Below, piece by piece: positions 1 through 5,572 of a stretch of 6,787 bases of DNA; the first letter of the stretch is position 1, and each line of letters starts with the position of its first letter. The position numbers and the translations under genes are program-made. The DNA lies in the NCBI GenBank assembly GCA_902496505.1, contig CABVBB010000119.1:1-6787 (forward strand), read 5' to 3'. The notes under the pieces were generated by a model. The model made no database searches and was not told where the DNA came from. It saw only the letters and a list, made by a program, of their open reading frames with translations. This DNA is from an uncultured Peptococcaceae bacterium. GTDB taxonomy: Bacteria; Bacillota; Peptococcia; Peptococcales; Peptococcaceae.

Positions 1-265
1 CCAAATAATACAGATCGAACTGCTCCAGCTGCAGGACCACCTGACCAGACTCCAGCTTAGCCCAATCCAAGATCTGATTGACGATCTCCAAAAGCTTGTC
101 CGAGCTGGAGAGCATCTTGCCCAGATATTTGCTCTGCTGCTCATTGAGCGGGCCAAACGTCTCGTCCATAAGCAGATCGCCAAAACCCTTGATAGCATTG
201 AGCGGCGTACGGATCTCATGGCCGATCTGGGCGATAAAATAAATGATGTCCTTATCCTCAGTCAT
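1..265 (-). CDS. sensor histidine kinase, N-terminal part (cut by window edge)
   Basis: Translation from the ATG at 265-263 gives 88 residues and runs off the left edge with no stop. It begins MTEDKDIIYFIAQIGHEIRT, followed by PLNAIKGFGDLL. This is a textbook HisKA H-box with the phosphoacceptor His at residue 16. The rest fits the second dimerisation helix and the HisKA end (SSSDKLLEIVNQILDWAKLESG), with an HATPase_c domain expected beyond the window. There are only 15 residues before the His, so there is no room for a transmembrane, PAS or GAF sensor at the N-terminus. The kinase is cytosolic or takes its input from a partner or a C-terminal domain. The start is supported by GGGGA at 278-274, 8 nt upstream, and it overlaps the stop of the ferritin-like gene by 8 bp, so translation is probably coupled. 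The phosphorylation target is unknown. It could be a hybrid kinase if a receiver domain follows. Confidence 0.93.
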   Translation of the reverse strand, partial: MTEDKDIIYFIAQIGHEIRTPLNAIKGFGDLLMDETFGPLNEQQSKYLGKMLSSSDKLLEIVNQILDWAKLESGQVVLQLEQFDLYYL

Positions 266-683
266 AGCTGTATTCCCCACGCTTGATCCCATTGACAATT
301 TCCGTGATATTTTTGTAATGGCGCTGCTCCTCCTGCTGGATCTGGCGGCAGAGTATCTTCACCGCTTCATCCTCATGCAGTTTTTCCAGCACCTCATAAT
401 AAAAGATCGCCGATTCCTCCCGCGCCAGATACTCGATGAGATCGATGAGCAGATCAGGCTCCTGAAACAATGCCAGTTCCAGCTTGCCTGCTTCCTCGCC
501 CAGCGTCTCCAAGAGATTTAGGAGCTTCTGCGCATGGCCCATCTCCTCCATGGCGTAATTCAGAAACTGCTTTTTCAGTCCCATATCAGTCTGACTTGCC
601 GCAGCCTGGGTATAATTGACCGCCGCTGACAATTCGTCTGTCAGTCCCTGTCGGATCGTCTCTAATAATTTAGCCTCCACCAT
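258..683 (-). CDS. ferritin-like / rubrerythrin-like diiron protein
   Basis: The protein has 141 residues and is nearly all helical. It carries the ligand pattern of a four-helix diiron bundle: E17 in helix 1 (TDELSAAVNY), E47-x-x-H50 in helix 2 (EEMGHAQ), E89/E90 in helix 3 (AREESAIFYYE) and E119-x-x-H122 in helix 4 (EEQRHYK). This matches rubrerythrin and bacterioferritin-like domains. No rubredoxin-type Cys4 tail is present; C112 is the only cysteine. Such proteins bind two irons and reduce peroxide or oxygen, or store iron; the exact reaction cannot be told from sequence. An in-frame ATG exists at 701, but the AAGGAGG at 698-692 lies within those extra codons and is 8 nt from the ATG at 683, so I use 683. 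It lies 47 bp after the membrane-protein gene and overlaps the kinase gene by 8 bp, which suggests a functional partnership with the kinase. Confidence 0.9.
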   Translation of the reverse strand: MVEAKLLETIRQGLTDELSAAVNYTQAAASQTDMGLKKQFLNYAMEEMGHAQKLLNLLETLGEEAGKLELALFQEPDLLIDLIEYLAREESAIFYYEVLEKLHEDEAVKILCRQIQQEEQRHYKNITEIVNGIKRGEYSYD

Positions 684-690
684 GATCATA

Positions 691-698
691 GCCTCCTT
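691..698 (-). promoter_or_regulatory. Shine-Dalgarno that fixes the ferritin-like start
   Basis: The minus strand reads AAGGAGGC here, with the ATG at 683-681 placed 8 nt after AAGGAGG. The upstream in-frame ATG at 701-699 overlaps the front of this ribosome binding site and has no purine-rich site of its own, so it is unlikely to be the real start. Confidence 0.8.
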
Positions 699-730
699 CA
701 TTTTGTGCTGCCGCTATTGTAACGCAAAAT

Positions 731-1294
731 TCACGGCTGCACAATAGGGCTTATGGGCGTTCTCGCCGTCTTTTCCGCCATTACCCACCAGAGGCAAATG
801 CCCATTGCCCCGCTTAACAGGATGCTGAAGACACTGAAGCCCACGGGCAGCAGTGACAGCACCTGTCCCCAGAAAGAATCCACCCTGATATTTACGGCCA
901 TCAGCCGCAGGAGAAACGCCAGCAGCGGGATACGCAGCGCATAGCCAACAACCAGCGCCCGCAGTCCATAGCGCCACCTGCCCGTCACTCTTGTGCTGAC
1001 GCCCCAGGCCACACAGATCAGCGAACAGGATAAAAGCACCATCAGCACATACGCTATACTATTGCTGCCCTCCCAGCCATTGATCAAGCGGATCACCCTA
1101 TATCCTCTACTCAGCACGATATAGAGCACGCCCAGCGCAGCGCCAGCCTGAAACGCCCGGCCTTCTCTGCGCAGAAGCCACAAGCCGTAGAGAAACAAAA
1201 CCATAAAAGCCAGACTTCCCAGCCAGCCCGGCACAATGATAACGATGCTGCTGATCAAAGCAGCGCCTATCATTTGACATCCTTTTTTGAGCAT
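731..1294 (-). CDS. polytopic membrane protein of unknown function
   Basis: The protein has 187 residues and I do not recognise the family. Hydrophobic stretches lie at about residues 9-22, 25-41, 50-62, 78-98, 109-133 and 144-172, giving roughly six membrane spans. Arg-rich turns follow some of them (LLRREGR, TRVTGRWRYGLR), consistent with the positive-inside rule. No catalytic motif is visible. The ATG at 1312 immediately follows the stop of the upstream gene, but AAGGAGG at 1309-1303 sits inside those first codons and is 8 nt from the ATG at 1294, which I take as the start. The gene is 18 bp downstream of the secreted propeller gene and 47 bp upstream of the ferritin-like gene, with no terminator on either side, so it belongs to the same operon. 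It might anchor or process the secreted partner; that is a guess. Confidence 0.82.
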   Translation of the reverse strand: MLKKGCQMIGAALISSIVIIVPGWLGSLAFMVLFLYGLWLLRREGRAFQAGAALGVLYIVLSRGYRVIRLINGWEGSNSIAYVLMVLLSCSLICVAWGVSTRVTGRWRYGLRALVVGYALRIPLLAFLLRLMAVNIRVDSFWGQVLSLLPVGFSVFSILLSGAMGICLWWVMAEKTARTPISPIVQP

Positions 1295-1302
1295 AATGAT
1301 CT

Positions 1303-1309
1303 CCTCCTT
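1303..1309 (-). promoter_or_regulatory. Shine-Dalgarno that fixes the membrane-protein start
   Basis: The minus strand reads AAGGAGG, 8 nt before the ATG at 1294-1292. The alternative ATG at 1312-1310 lies 5' of this site, directly behind the upstream TGA, and would put the site inside the coding region. Confidence 0.8.
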
Positions 1310-1312
1310 CAT

Positions 1313-3091
1313 TCATCGCAGCGTCACGGTCTGCAGCTTACCCTCTCGGTAGAGGTAGTATTCCGCGCAGGCATCCGTAGGCTGTACAGCCAGCGTACCG
1401 TATTGGTCCAGCGCGAGCCCCTCTAATGGCTGAGCCAGAAGCTTCTGCGTCTGACCGTTTTCCACCAGATACAAGCCCGCCTGATAGCCGCTGGCGATAT
1501 AGTAAACGCGCGTTTCTTGAGCGGCGTAATCCTTGACCTTGCAGCCGCTCACATCAACTGCTTTGCCCCCTTTTAGAGACTGCTGATACAGATGACCATC
1601 CTGACCAAGACCATACAGCATTCCGCCGACAAAGGCAATATCTTTCACCGGCGGCTGCTCGGCAACAAGCCGACTTTGACCGCCGCCCAACGGCAGCGCG
1701 TACAGCTTGCCATCCGCAGCCGAGATGTAATAGATCTCACCGTCAGCGATCTGGAAATAACGATATTTCTCCATCTGTATAGCCATCGTCCCGACAATAT
1801 CCGCCAGCACCAGCTGCTGTTCGCCGCTGGTCAGATCCAAACGATACAGCTTGACCTGTTCTGGAGCATCCACTGCCGAAGCTGCTGCGATCACTTTGCC
1901 GCCGTCTATCCCTGCGATCTGCCGATAATCCATGTTAGTATCACCGATCTGTTTGGGCTCCGTATCTGACCAGCCAAAACGGTACAGCCAGCCTGGCCTG
2001 CCGATCGGCGTATTGATGTAGCTTAAGCAATAATACACCGCTTCATCTGTGCAGTAATAATCATCCACCTCACCGTTACTAAGCTGGATCACCCGACCAT
2101 CATCCGCCGCATAAAACAAAAATGTATTCGAGCTTTGAACATCGCCGCCAAAATAAAACGCCCAGATCAGATATCCCTCAGGCACTTGGACCGCCCTCGG
2201 ATGGGTAAAGAACCGATACAACGTCTTCGTCTGATCAGCATAGCCGATCTTCCCATTAGGCAGTTTAGCGATGACTTGACTCTCGCCGGTGATCAGATCC
2301 TTTTTGACAATGGTCGTTGTCGCTTCCTCGATATCATCAAAACCTGACATCTTTTGCCCCTTACTGTCCTGCGCCTCATAGACTACGATATGATCATAGT
2401 CTACAGCAGGTATATATTCCTCGCCATCATAGATCATGATGCCGCTGTCCGACTCTGCCAGATAGTGATCATTACAGCCGACGAACGGCTGAGTCAGCTG
2501 CGCTTTGATCATCTGCAGCGTTTCGCTGTTTTGCTCTAGCGGCGTGTTGGGCGCCGTCTCTGCCAGCACGATCAGTCCCTCCTGATACGTGCAGTAAAGC
2601 CCCAGGGCCCCAGCGACATCACGAAGCGGCAGCATCGCATACGGCGTCCCATTATCCAGCATCATCCGATAGGGCGCATGAGCTAGTGTTTTTGCCTCAT
2701 CCTGAACCACGCACCGCGTCTCACCGATATAGGCTGTAAAAGCCACCGGATCGCCCTCCGCATAACTCCAGTCCGTCTGCCCTGGTTCAGACGGAATAAA
2801 GCTGATCTCTCCACGCCCTTCAGTACCCGTACTTATCAGTATATAATGATCCTTCAGCAGATCATCCAAAAAGACGCTGCTCACATACAGCACGCCCTCC
2901 TTCAGCTCCACCGGCCCATTCAAAAACATCATATCTCCCTTTACATACACCCTGCTGTTAAAATCCACCGGAAATATAGCCGCCTGCTCGAAATATGCGT
3001 CAAAATCACCCTTCGCTGCCTGCGCAGGCTGCACACCGCCCAGCGTCGCCAGCATACTCACCATGACCAGCATGGTCAGCCACTTTTTCAT
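1313..3091 (-). CDS. secreted protein with CuAO-N-like region and beta-propeller
   Basis: The protein has 592 residues. Residues 1-25 form a signal peptide (MKKWLTMLVMVSMLATLGGV then QPAQA) with an AQA-A cleavage site. Residues about 47-180 resemble the copper amine oxidase N-terminal (stalk) domain common in Firmicutes exoproteins: two halves with KEGVLYVSSVFLDDLL and the typical NGTPYAMLPLRDVAGALG. Residues about 205-592 contain repeated strand pairs with aromatic residues (TKTLYRFF, EAVYYCLSY, GEIYYISAADGKLYALPL, GMLYGLGQDGHLYQQSL, TRVYYIASGYQAGLYLV), as in beta-propellers of the DUF5050 type. No copper ligands or catalytic residues can be assigned; the CuAO-N region is usually structural or wall-associated. 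A TTG at 3112 is in frame, but AAGGAG at 3105-3100 is 8 nt before the ATG at 3091, followed by a standard signal peptide. It is the first gene of the operon and has its own sigma-A promoter. Confidence 0.85.
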   Translation of the reverse strand: MKKWLTMLVMVSMLATLGGVQPAQAAKGDFDAYFEQAAIFPVDFNSRVYVKGDMMFLNGPVELKEGVLYVSSVFLDDLLKDHYILISTGTEGRGEISFIPSEPGQTDWSYAEGDPVAFTAYIGETRCVVQDEAKTLAHAPYRMMLDNGTPYAMLPLRDVAGALGLYCTYQEGLIVLAETAPNTPLEQNSETLQMIKAQLTQPFVGCNDHYLAESDSGIMIYDGEEYIPAVDYDHIVVYEAQDSKGQKMSGFDDIEEATTTIVKKDLITGESQVIAKLPNGKIGYADQTKTLYRFFTHPRAVQVPEGYLIWAFYFGGDVQSSNTFLFYAADDGRVIQLSNGEVDDYYCTDEAVYYCLSYINTPIGRPGWLYRFGWSDTEPKQIGDTNMDYRQIAGIDGGKVIAAASAVDAPEQVKLYRLDLTSGEQQLVLADIVGTMAIQMEKYRYFQIADGEIYYISAADGKLYALPLGGGQSRLVAEQPPVKDIAFVGGMLYGLGQDGHLYQQSLKGGKAVDVSGCKVKDYAAQETRVYYIASGYQAGLYLVENGQTQKLLAQPLEGLALDQYGTLAVQPTDACAEYYLYREGKLQTVTLR

Positions 3092-3159
3092 CCAAACCTC
3101 TCCTTTTCCCAAGCACAGATTTTTATAGGCAACAAATTTCTAATAAATAGCCTGCTTCT

Positions 3160-3188
3160 ATTATACAAGCTTTGCTTTTCTTTGACCA
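3160..3188 (-). promoter_or_regulatory. sigma-A promoter of the 3091-1 operon
   Basis: On the minus strand, TGGTCA (3188-3183, 4/6 to TTGACA) is followed after exactly 17 bp by a perfect TATAAT (3165-3160). Transcription would start near 3153, giving a leader of about 60 nt before the ATG at 3091. It interleaves with a plus-strand promoter, so the two probably exclude each other. Confidence 0.75.
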
Positions 3189-3199
3189 GATGCTATAAT
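3172..3199 (+). promoter_or_regulatory. divergent plus-strand promoter with extended -10
   Basis: TTGCTT (3172-3177) is followed after 16 bp by TGCTATAAT (3191-3199), a perfect extended -10. Transcription would start near 3206, just upstream of the strong ribosome binding site at 3223-3231. The promoter elements overlap those of the leftward operon promoter. Confidence 0.65.
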
Positions 3200-3222
3200 C
3201 AAATCAGCACGATATTTTTCTT

Positions 3223-3231
3223 AGGAGGAGG
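3223..3231 (+). promoter_or_regulatory. strong Shine-Dalgarno of the small ORF
   Basis: The plus strand reads AGGAGGAGG, with the second AGGAGG (3226-3231) 7 nt before the ATG at 3239. This is one of the strongest ribosome binding sites in the window, yet the ORF behind it has only 20 codons. Confidence 0.7.
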
Positions 3232-3238
3232 AACGGCC

Positions 3239-3301
3239 ATGAATACGCTCCCATCATGCTGCAAAAATATTGGCAGCTTCAGCCGTTATTGGTTTTTTTG
3301 A
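3239..3301 (+). CDS. possible 20-residue small protein
   Basis: The peptide is MNTLPSCCKNIGSFSRYWFF, ending at TGA 3299-3301. It is the only plus-strand reading frame here with full expression signals: an extended -10 promoter at 3191-3199, a purine-rich AGGAGGAGG at 3223-3231 (7 nt spacing from its second AGGAGG), and a strong rho-independent terminator 35 bp after the stop. It has an adjacent Cys pair and an aromatic C-terminus, no membrane span and no recognisable family. No gene lies downstream on the same strand, so it is not an ordinary attenuator leader. Alternatives are a small regulatory RNA of about 160 nt in which the ORF is incidental, a signalling or toxic peptide, or the remnant of a larger gene. 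The signals are clear; the translation is inferred. Confidence 0.5.
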   Translation: MNTLPSCCKNIGSFSRYWFF

Positions 3302-3335
3302 TGCCCTTCCTTTTTCCAGCGCTCCTAAATACACG

Positions 3336-3369
3336 AAAGGCCGCAGTTTTCACGAACTGCGGCCTTTTT
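3336..3369 (+). terminator. strong intrinsic terminator, possibly bidirectional
   Basis: A perfect 13-bp inverted repeat, AAAGGCCGCAGTT (3336-3348) and its complement (3355-3367), has a 6-nt loop and is followed by TTTTT on the plus strand. It ends the short plus-strand unit starting near 3206. Read on the minus strand it lies 32 bp after the lipoprotein stop, but the tail there is only TTT then CGTG, so it terminates less well in that direction. Confidence 0.88.
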
Positions 3370-3398
3370 CTCTTCCCATGCTTCCCGGCATTTTTTAG

Positions 3399-4496
3399 CT
3401 AGACCCACGGCAGAAAGCGACAGCACGTCTCTTCTTTGATCATGACACCCTCCGCCAAAAGCTGACAGAAGTATACGCTCTTGTCCGTGTATAAGGGCAG
3501 CAGCTGATCCGTCTCTCTATCCAGCTGATACAGCCCCGCTTCCCCCCATAAGAGCAGATGACGATCATCAGCCGCCAGACTGAACACCTGCATCTCCTCC
3601 GGCAAAGACCACTCCGTCAGCATCTTCCCCTCCAAGTCCTGACGATAAAGTAGCGTTTCACCTTGATCTTGGCGAGCGACCCAATAAGCAGCCCGCTCTG
3701 TCTGCACCAAGCGATAACTATTCTTCCACACGCCTATTGGCAGCGGATAGCTGCACCATTGGCCGCTCAGCCGCTCGTAGACCTGCAGACGATCGGCGGC
3801 TATCACACACAACCGATCGTCCGACAAACTGACGGCCATGCCCGGCATCCACTGCCTCACCGGCAAGGCAATGCTCTGCCGCTCATCGCCTGCCGCCTGA
3901 TAGATCTGGAGCACGCCTGTCCCCTCAGTCGGCTGCGCCAGCCAATACAGTTCCTGCCCCTGCGCTGCGATGTCATTCACCAGCTCTTGCTGCATGTCCC
4001 CCTGAGCGATCGTCTGCTTTTGACCAGACCGCGGATCATAGCGAACGATCTGCCACTGGCCTGACCAACTCTCCTCCAGCCAGAAAAACTGCCCCCCAGC
4101 AGTGACTAACTGGCTGATATCACACTCCCCCACTGTAAAAAGCTCTCGACTTTGGCCGTTAGACCGATCCAAGCAATAAAACGCTGCCCGCTCCGGCTTT
4201 TGCGCCATCGGTCTGGACCATTCGCCTGTATAGAGGATAAAATCTTCCGACGCACAGCTGAGCCCCGGTTGCTCATCGCCAGCCACCAACAATTCATAGC
4301 ACTGCGCCGCCTTTACGATCTGATGCCGCTCAGCTGTCACCAGTTCCCGTTGTACGATTGCAGGCTGAGCCAGCTCTCCATGCCCCAGCGCCTGATGCAG
4401 CCCGACCTTGCCCATAGCGACACTCGGCTCTGCTGCACAGCCCGCTGTCCCCAATAATACCGCCAGCAGCACGATCCCCTTCCATTTCGGTTTCAT
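3399..4496 (-). CDS. lipoprotein with beta-propeller-like repeats, function unknown
   Basis: The protein has 365 residues. The N-terminus MKPKWKGIVLLAVLLGTAGC is a lipoprotein signal with lipobox TAGC and the lipidated Cys at residue 20, placing the protein on the outer face of the membrane. The rest shows recurring blade-like segments with aromatic strands, such as DFILYTGEW, GQFFWLEESWSGQW, QELYWLAQ, DRLCVIAADRLQVYERLSGQW, RAAYWVARQDQGETLLYRQD and HLLLWGEAGLYQLDRETDQL, which suggest a beta-propeller. No enzyme motif is seen. The frame is open to a GTG at 4562, but that would put 22 charged residues before the signal peptide. GAGGGAG at 4509-4503 is 6 nt upstream of the ATG at 4496, so I prefer 4496. 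It has its own extended -10 promoter, and the repeat module and terminator of the upstream gene lie in front of it. Its general design resembles the propeller part of the 3091-1313 protein. Confidence 0.83.
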   Translation of the reverse strand: MKPKWKGIVLLAVLLGTAGCAAEPSVAMGKVGLHQALGHGELAQPAIVQRELVTAERHQIVKAAQCYELLVAGDEQPGLSCASEDFILYTGEWSRPMAQKPERAAFYCLDRSNGQSRELFTVGECDISQLVTAGGQFFWLEESWSGQWQIVRYDPRSGQKQTIAQGDMQQELVNDIAAQGQELYWLAQPTEGTGVLQIYQAAGDERQSIALPVRQWMPGMAVSLSDDRLCVIAADRLQVYERLSGQWCSYPLPIGVWKNSYRLVQTERAAYWVARQDQGETLLYRQDLEGKMLTEWSLPEEMQVFSLAADDRHLLLWGEAGLYQLDRETDQLLPLYTDKSVYFCQLLAEGVMIKEETCCRFLPWV

Positions 4497-4622
4497 GTCC
4501 ATCTCCCTCGCCCATTTCACCGCAGTCCTCGACACGCTATCTTGTACTGCCTTTCTTTTCACCCATCTCCCTGCCTCGCATCCCTCCTATTACTTCTGCG
4601 CTTTGCCGCATTAAATTAACAC

Positions 4623-4631
4623 ATTATAACA
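4623..4631 (-). promoter_or_regulatory. extended -10 promoter of the lipoprotein gene
   Basis: The minus strand reads TGTTATAAT, a perfect extended -10. No good -35 is seen at 16-18 bp, which is common with extended -10 elements. The predicted start near 4616 leaves a leader of about 120 nt to the ATG at 4496. The direct-repeat array at 4667-4693 lies about 50-75 bp upstream of this start, a fitting place for an activator. Confidence 0.65.
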
Positions 4632-4666
4632 TAGCCATCATTTTTCGGCTACAAAAATGACTTGAA

Positions 4667-4693
4667 TGGTCGAAAACTTGTCATAAGCGGTCA
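4667..4693 (-). promoter_or_regulatory. direct-repeat array, copy A (possible response-regulator site)
   Basis: On the plus strand there are two adjacent 11-mers, TGGTCGAAAAC and TTGTCATAAGC, followed by GGTCA, giving (G/T)GTC cores spaced 11 and 10 bp apart. Helically phased repeats of this kind, with TGTCA cores, are typical of OmpR/PhoB-family binding sites. It lies between a terminator and the promoter of the next gene. The binding function is inferred. Confidence 0.4.
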
Positions 4694-4722
4694 AAAAAAG
4701 GCCAGCGCTTTCGCCTGACCTT
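4693..4722 (-). terminator. intrinsic terminator of the 5436-4747 gene
   Basis: On the minus strand, AAGGTCAG (4722-4715) pairs with CTGGCCTT (4705-4698), including one U-G pair. The tip carries GC-GAAA-GC, and the hairpin is followed by seven T (4699-4693). It starts about 25 bp after the stop codon. It is the counterpart of the terminator in copy B. Confidence 0.9.
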
Positions 4723-4746
4723 ATCTGCTGCTGCTCACCTTTTCGC

Positions 4747-5436
4747 TTACTTACCTGCCGCAGGGAACGGATAACGATAGGTCATTTCATACTCATGGCG
4801 AGTGGTGTCCCCTGCCTTGCGCCGCGCCGTTATTTGCTCGAGTGTTTCATCCTCTGTCGATCTAAAAATGACGTCGATTCCCGCCAGATCCTTCTCCGCA
4901 AAAATAAGGAAATGATTATCCTCTGCTTCCTCACCAATACCCAGCCCCTGTCTTGAACCGTCAGCCTTCTCCGCCCCTCCAAAAACATTTTCTCCCCAAT
5001 CCGGCAAAAGCGCCGTAGATGTCCCATCCATCCGCAGTCCATGAGCCACTGCGTGCACACGCAGGCCAGGCTGCCATTTCCTGCTACTCATATGGCCTTG
5101 ATAGCCAGTGTTCTTGAACGAAAACGTCACATCAAACGCTTGGCAGCCTTCCTCCTGATAAGCTTGGCGCGTCTCTTCCGACAGCTCTGCCAGTCTCTGA
5201 TCAGACCAGTCAAGGTTCTGGACAGCCGTCACCGTCAGTTCCAGCACCCCTTCCTGCTGCCATGTCTCTCCCACAGCCAAAGGCTCTGTATAAACATTGA
5301 CCACCGTTCGCGCAGCAGGCGTATTCATTCCGCCCAAAACGGCCAGCACCAGATACCCTACGCCAAACAGCAGCACCGGCACGACAAAAATGCAGAGTAT
5401 CCCCATAGCCAGATCATTTTTCTGCTCATCGATCAT
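4747..5436 (-). CDS. single-pass membrane protein with DUF4352-like outer domain
   Basis: The protein has 229 residues. A short charged N-terminus (MIDEQKNDLA) is followed by one membrane span at about residues 11-36 and then a roughly 190-residue domain predicted to lie outside the cell. The region VGETWQQEGVLELTVTAVQN (55-74) with CQAFDVTFSFKNTGYQG (98-114) resembles the immunoglobulin-like DUF4352 family of Firmicutes surface proteins; this is recognised by pattern only. The C-terminus is rich in charged residues and has no anchor. AGGAGG at 5450-5445, 8 nt upstream, supports the ATG at 5436. It stands alone as a transcription unit, with copy B of the repeat module upstream and copy A downstream, as if framed by them. 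The function is unknown; a sensing or adhesion role at the envelope is possible. Confidence 0.82.
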   Translation of the reverse strand: MIDEQKNDLAMGILCIFVVPVLLFGVGYLVLAVLGGMNTPAARTVVNVYTEPLAVGETWQQEGVLELTVTAVQNLDWSDQRLAELSEETRQAYQEEGCQAFDVTFSFKNTGYQGHMSSRKWQPGLRVHAVAHGLRMDGTSTALLPDWGENVFGGAEKADGSRQGLGIGEEAEDNHFLIFAEKDLAGIDVIFRSTEDETLEQITARRKAGDTTRHEYEMTYRYPFPAAGK

Positions 5437-5471
5437 TTTTGCTCCCTCCTCGCATAAGCCTTCCTACGATA

Positions 5472-5502
5472 CAGACTACCATAGATCGCGATATCAGACT
5501 AC
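5472..5502 (-). repeat. short direct repeats upstream of the 5436 gene
   Basis: On the minus strand, GTAGTCTGATATCG (from 5502) and GTAGTCTGTATCG (from 5479) are near-identical, 23 bp apart, and enclose the palindrome ATCGCGAT. They lie in the leader or promoter of the 5436-4747 gene, where no convincing sigma-A -10 is visible. Possibly operator half-sites. Confidence 0.4.
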
Positions 5503-5516
5503 AAAAATGCTCTGAA

Positions 5517-5543
5517 TGGTCATGAGCCTGTCATAAGCGGTCA
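5517..5543 (-). promoter_or_regulatory. direct-repeat array, copy B (possible response-regulator site)
   Basis: On the plus strand TGGTCATGAGC and CTGTCATAAGC are adjacent 11-mers, followed by GGTCA. Unit 2 resembles the PhoB half-site CTGTCATA. The spacing equals that of copy A, although unit 1 differs at several positions outside the GGTC core. Function inferred. Confidence 0.42.
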
Positions 5544-5572
5544 AAAAAAGGCCAGCGCTTTCGTCTGGCCTT
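5543..5572 (-). terminator. intrinsic terminator of the 6542-5586 gene
   Basis: On the minus strand, AAGGCCAG (5572-5565) pairs perfectly with CTGGCCTT (5555-5548). The tip is ACGAAAGCG and seven T follow (5549-5543). It begins 13 bp after the TGA at 5588-5586. Confidence 0.92.

Larger units (their letters stand above)
4649..4743 (-). repeat. intergenic repeat module, copy A
   Basis: This copy matches copy B at 5499-5584. Shared blocks are 4649-4659 with 5499-5509, TGAATGGTC (4663-4671 with 5513-5521), an unbroken 34-bp match at 4680-4713 with 5530-5563, and the flank CACCTTTT (4736-4743 with 5577-5584). Copy A has an extra GCTGCTGCT at 4727-4735. It ends 3 bp from the stop codon of the 5436-4747 gene and contains that gene's terminator and the direct-repeat array before the lipoprotein gene. 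It has no terminal inverted repeats, target duplication or integron attC features. Confidence 0.88.

Noticed and set aside
243..521. Plus-strand 92-codon frame opposite the ferritin-like gene.
   Set aside because: It is antisense to a protein with clear diiron motifs and has no ribosome binding site or promoter.
3271..3299. T-run at 3293-3299 after GGCAGCTTCAGCC, considered as an early terminator inside the small ORF.
   Set aside because: The possible stem is only 3-5 bp, far weaker than the 13-bp hairpin at 3336-3367.
2846..3301. Plus-strand 151-codon frame running into the small ORF.
   Set aside because: Most of it is antisense to the secreted propeller gene. Only its last 20 codons, after the AGGAGGAGG, have expression signals, so just those are kept as a candidate.
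4497..4562. N-terminal extension of the lipoprotein from GTG at 4562.
   Set aside because: It would place 22 mostly polar residues before a standard lipoprotein signal peptide. The GGGAG before the GTG is only 4 nt away, while the site before the ATG at 4496 is better placed.
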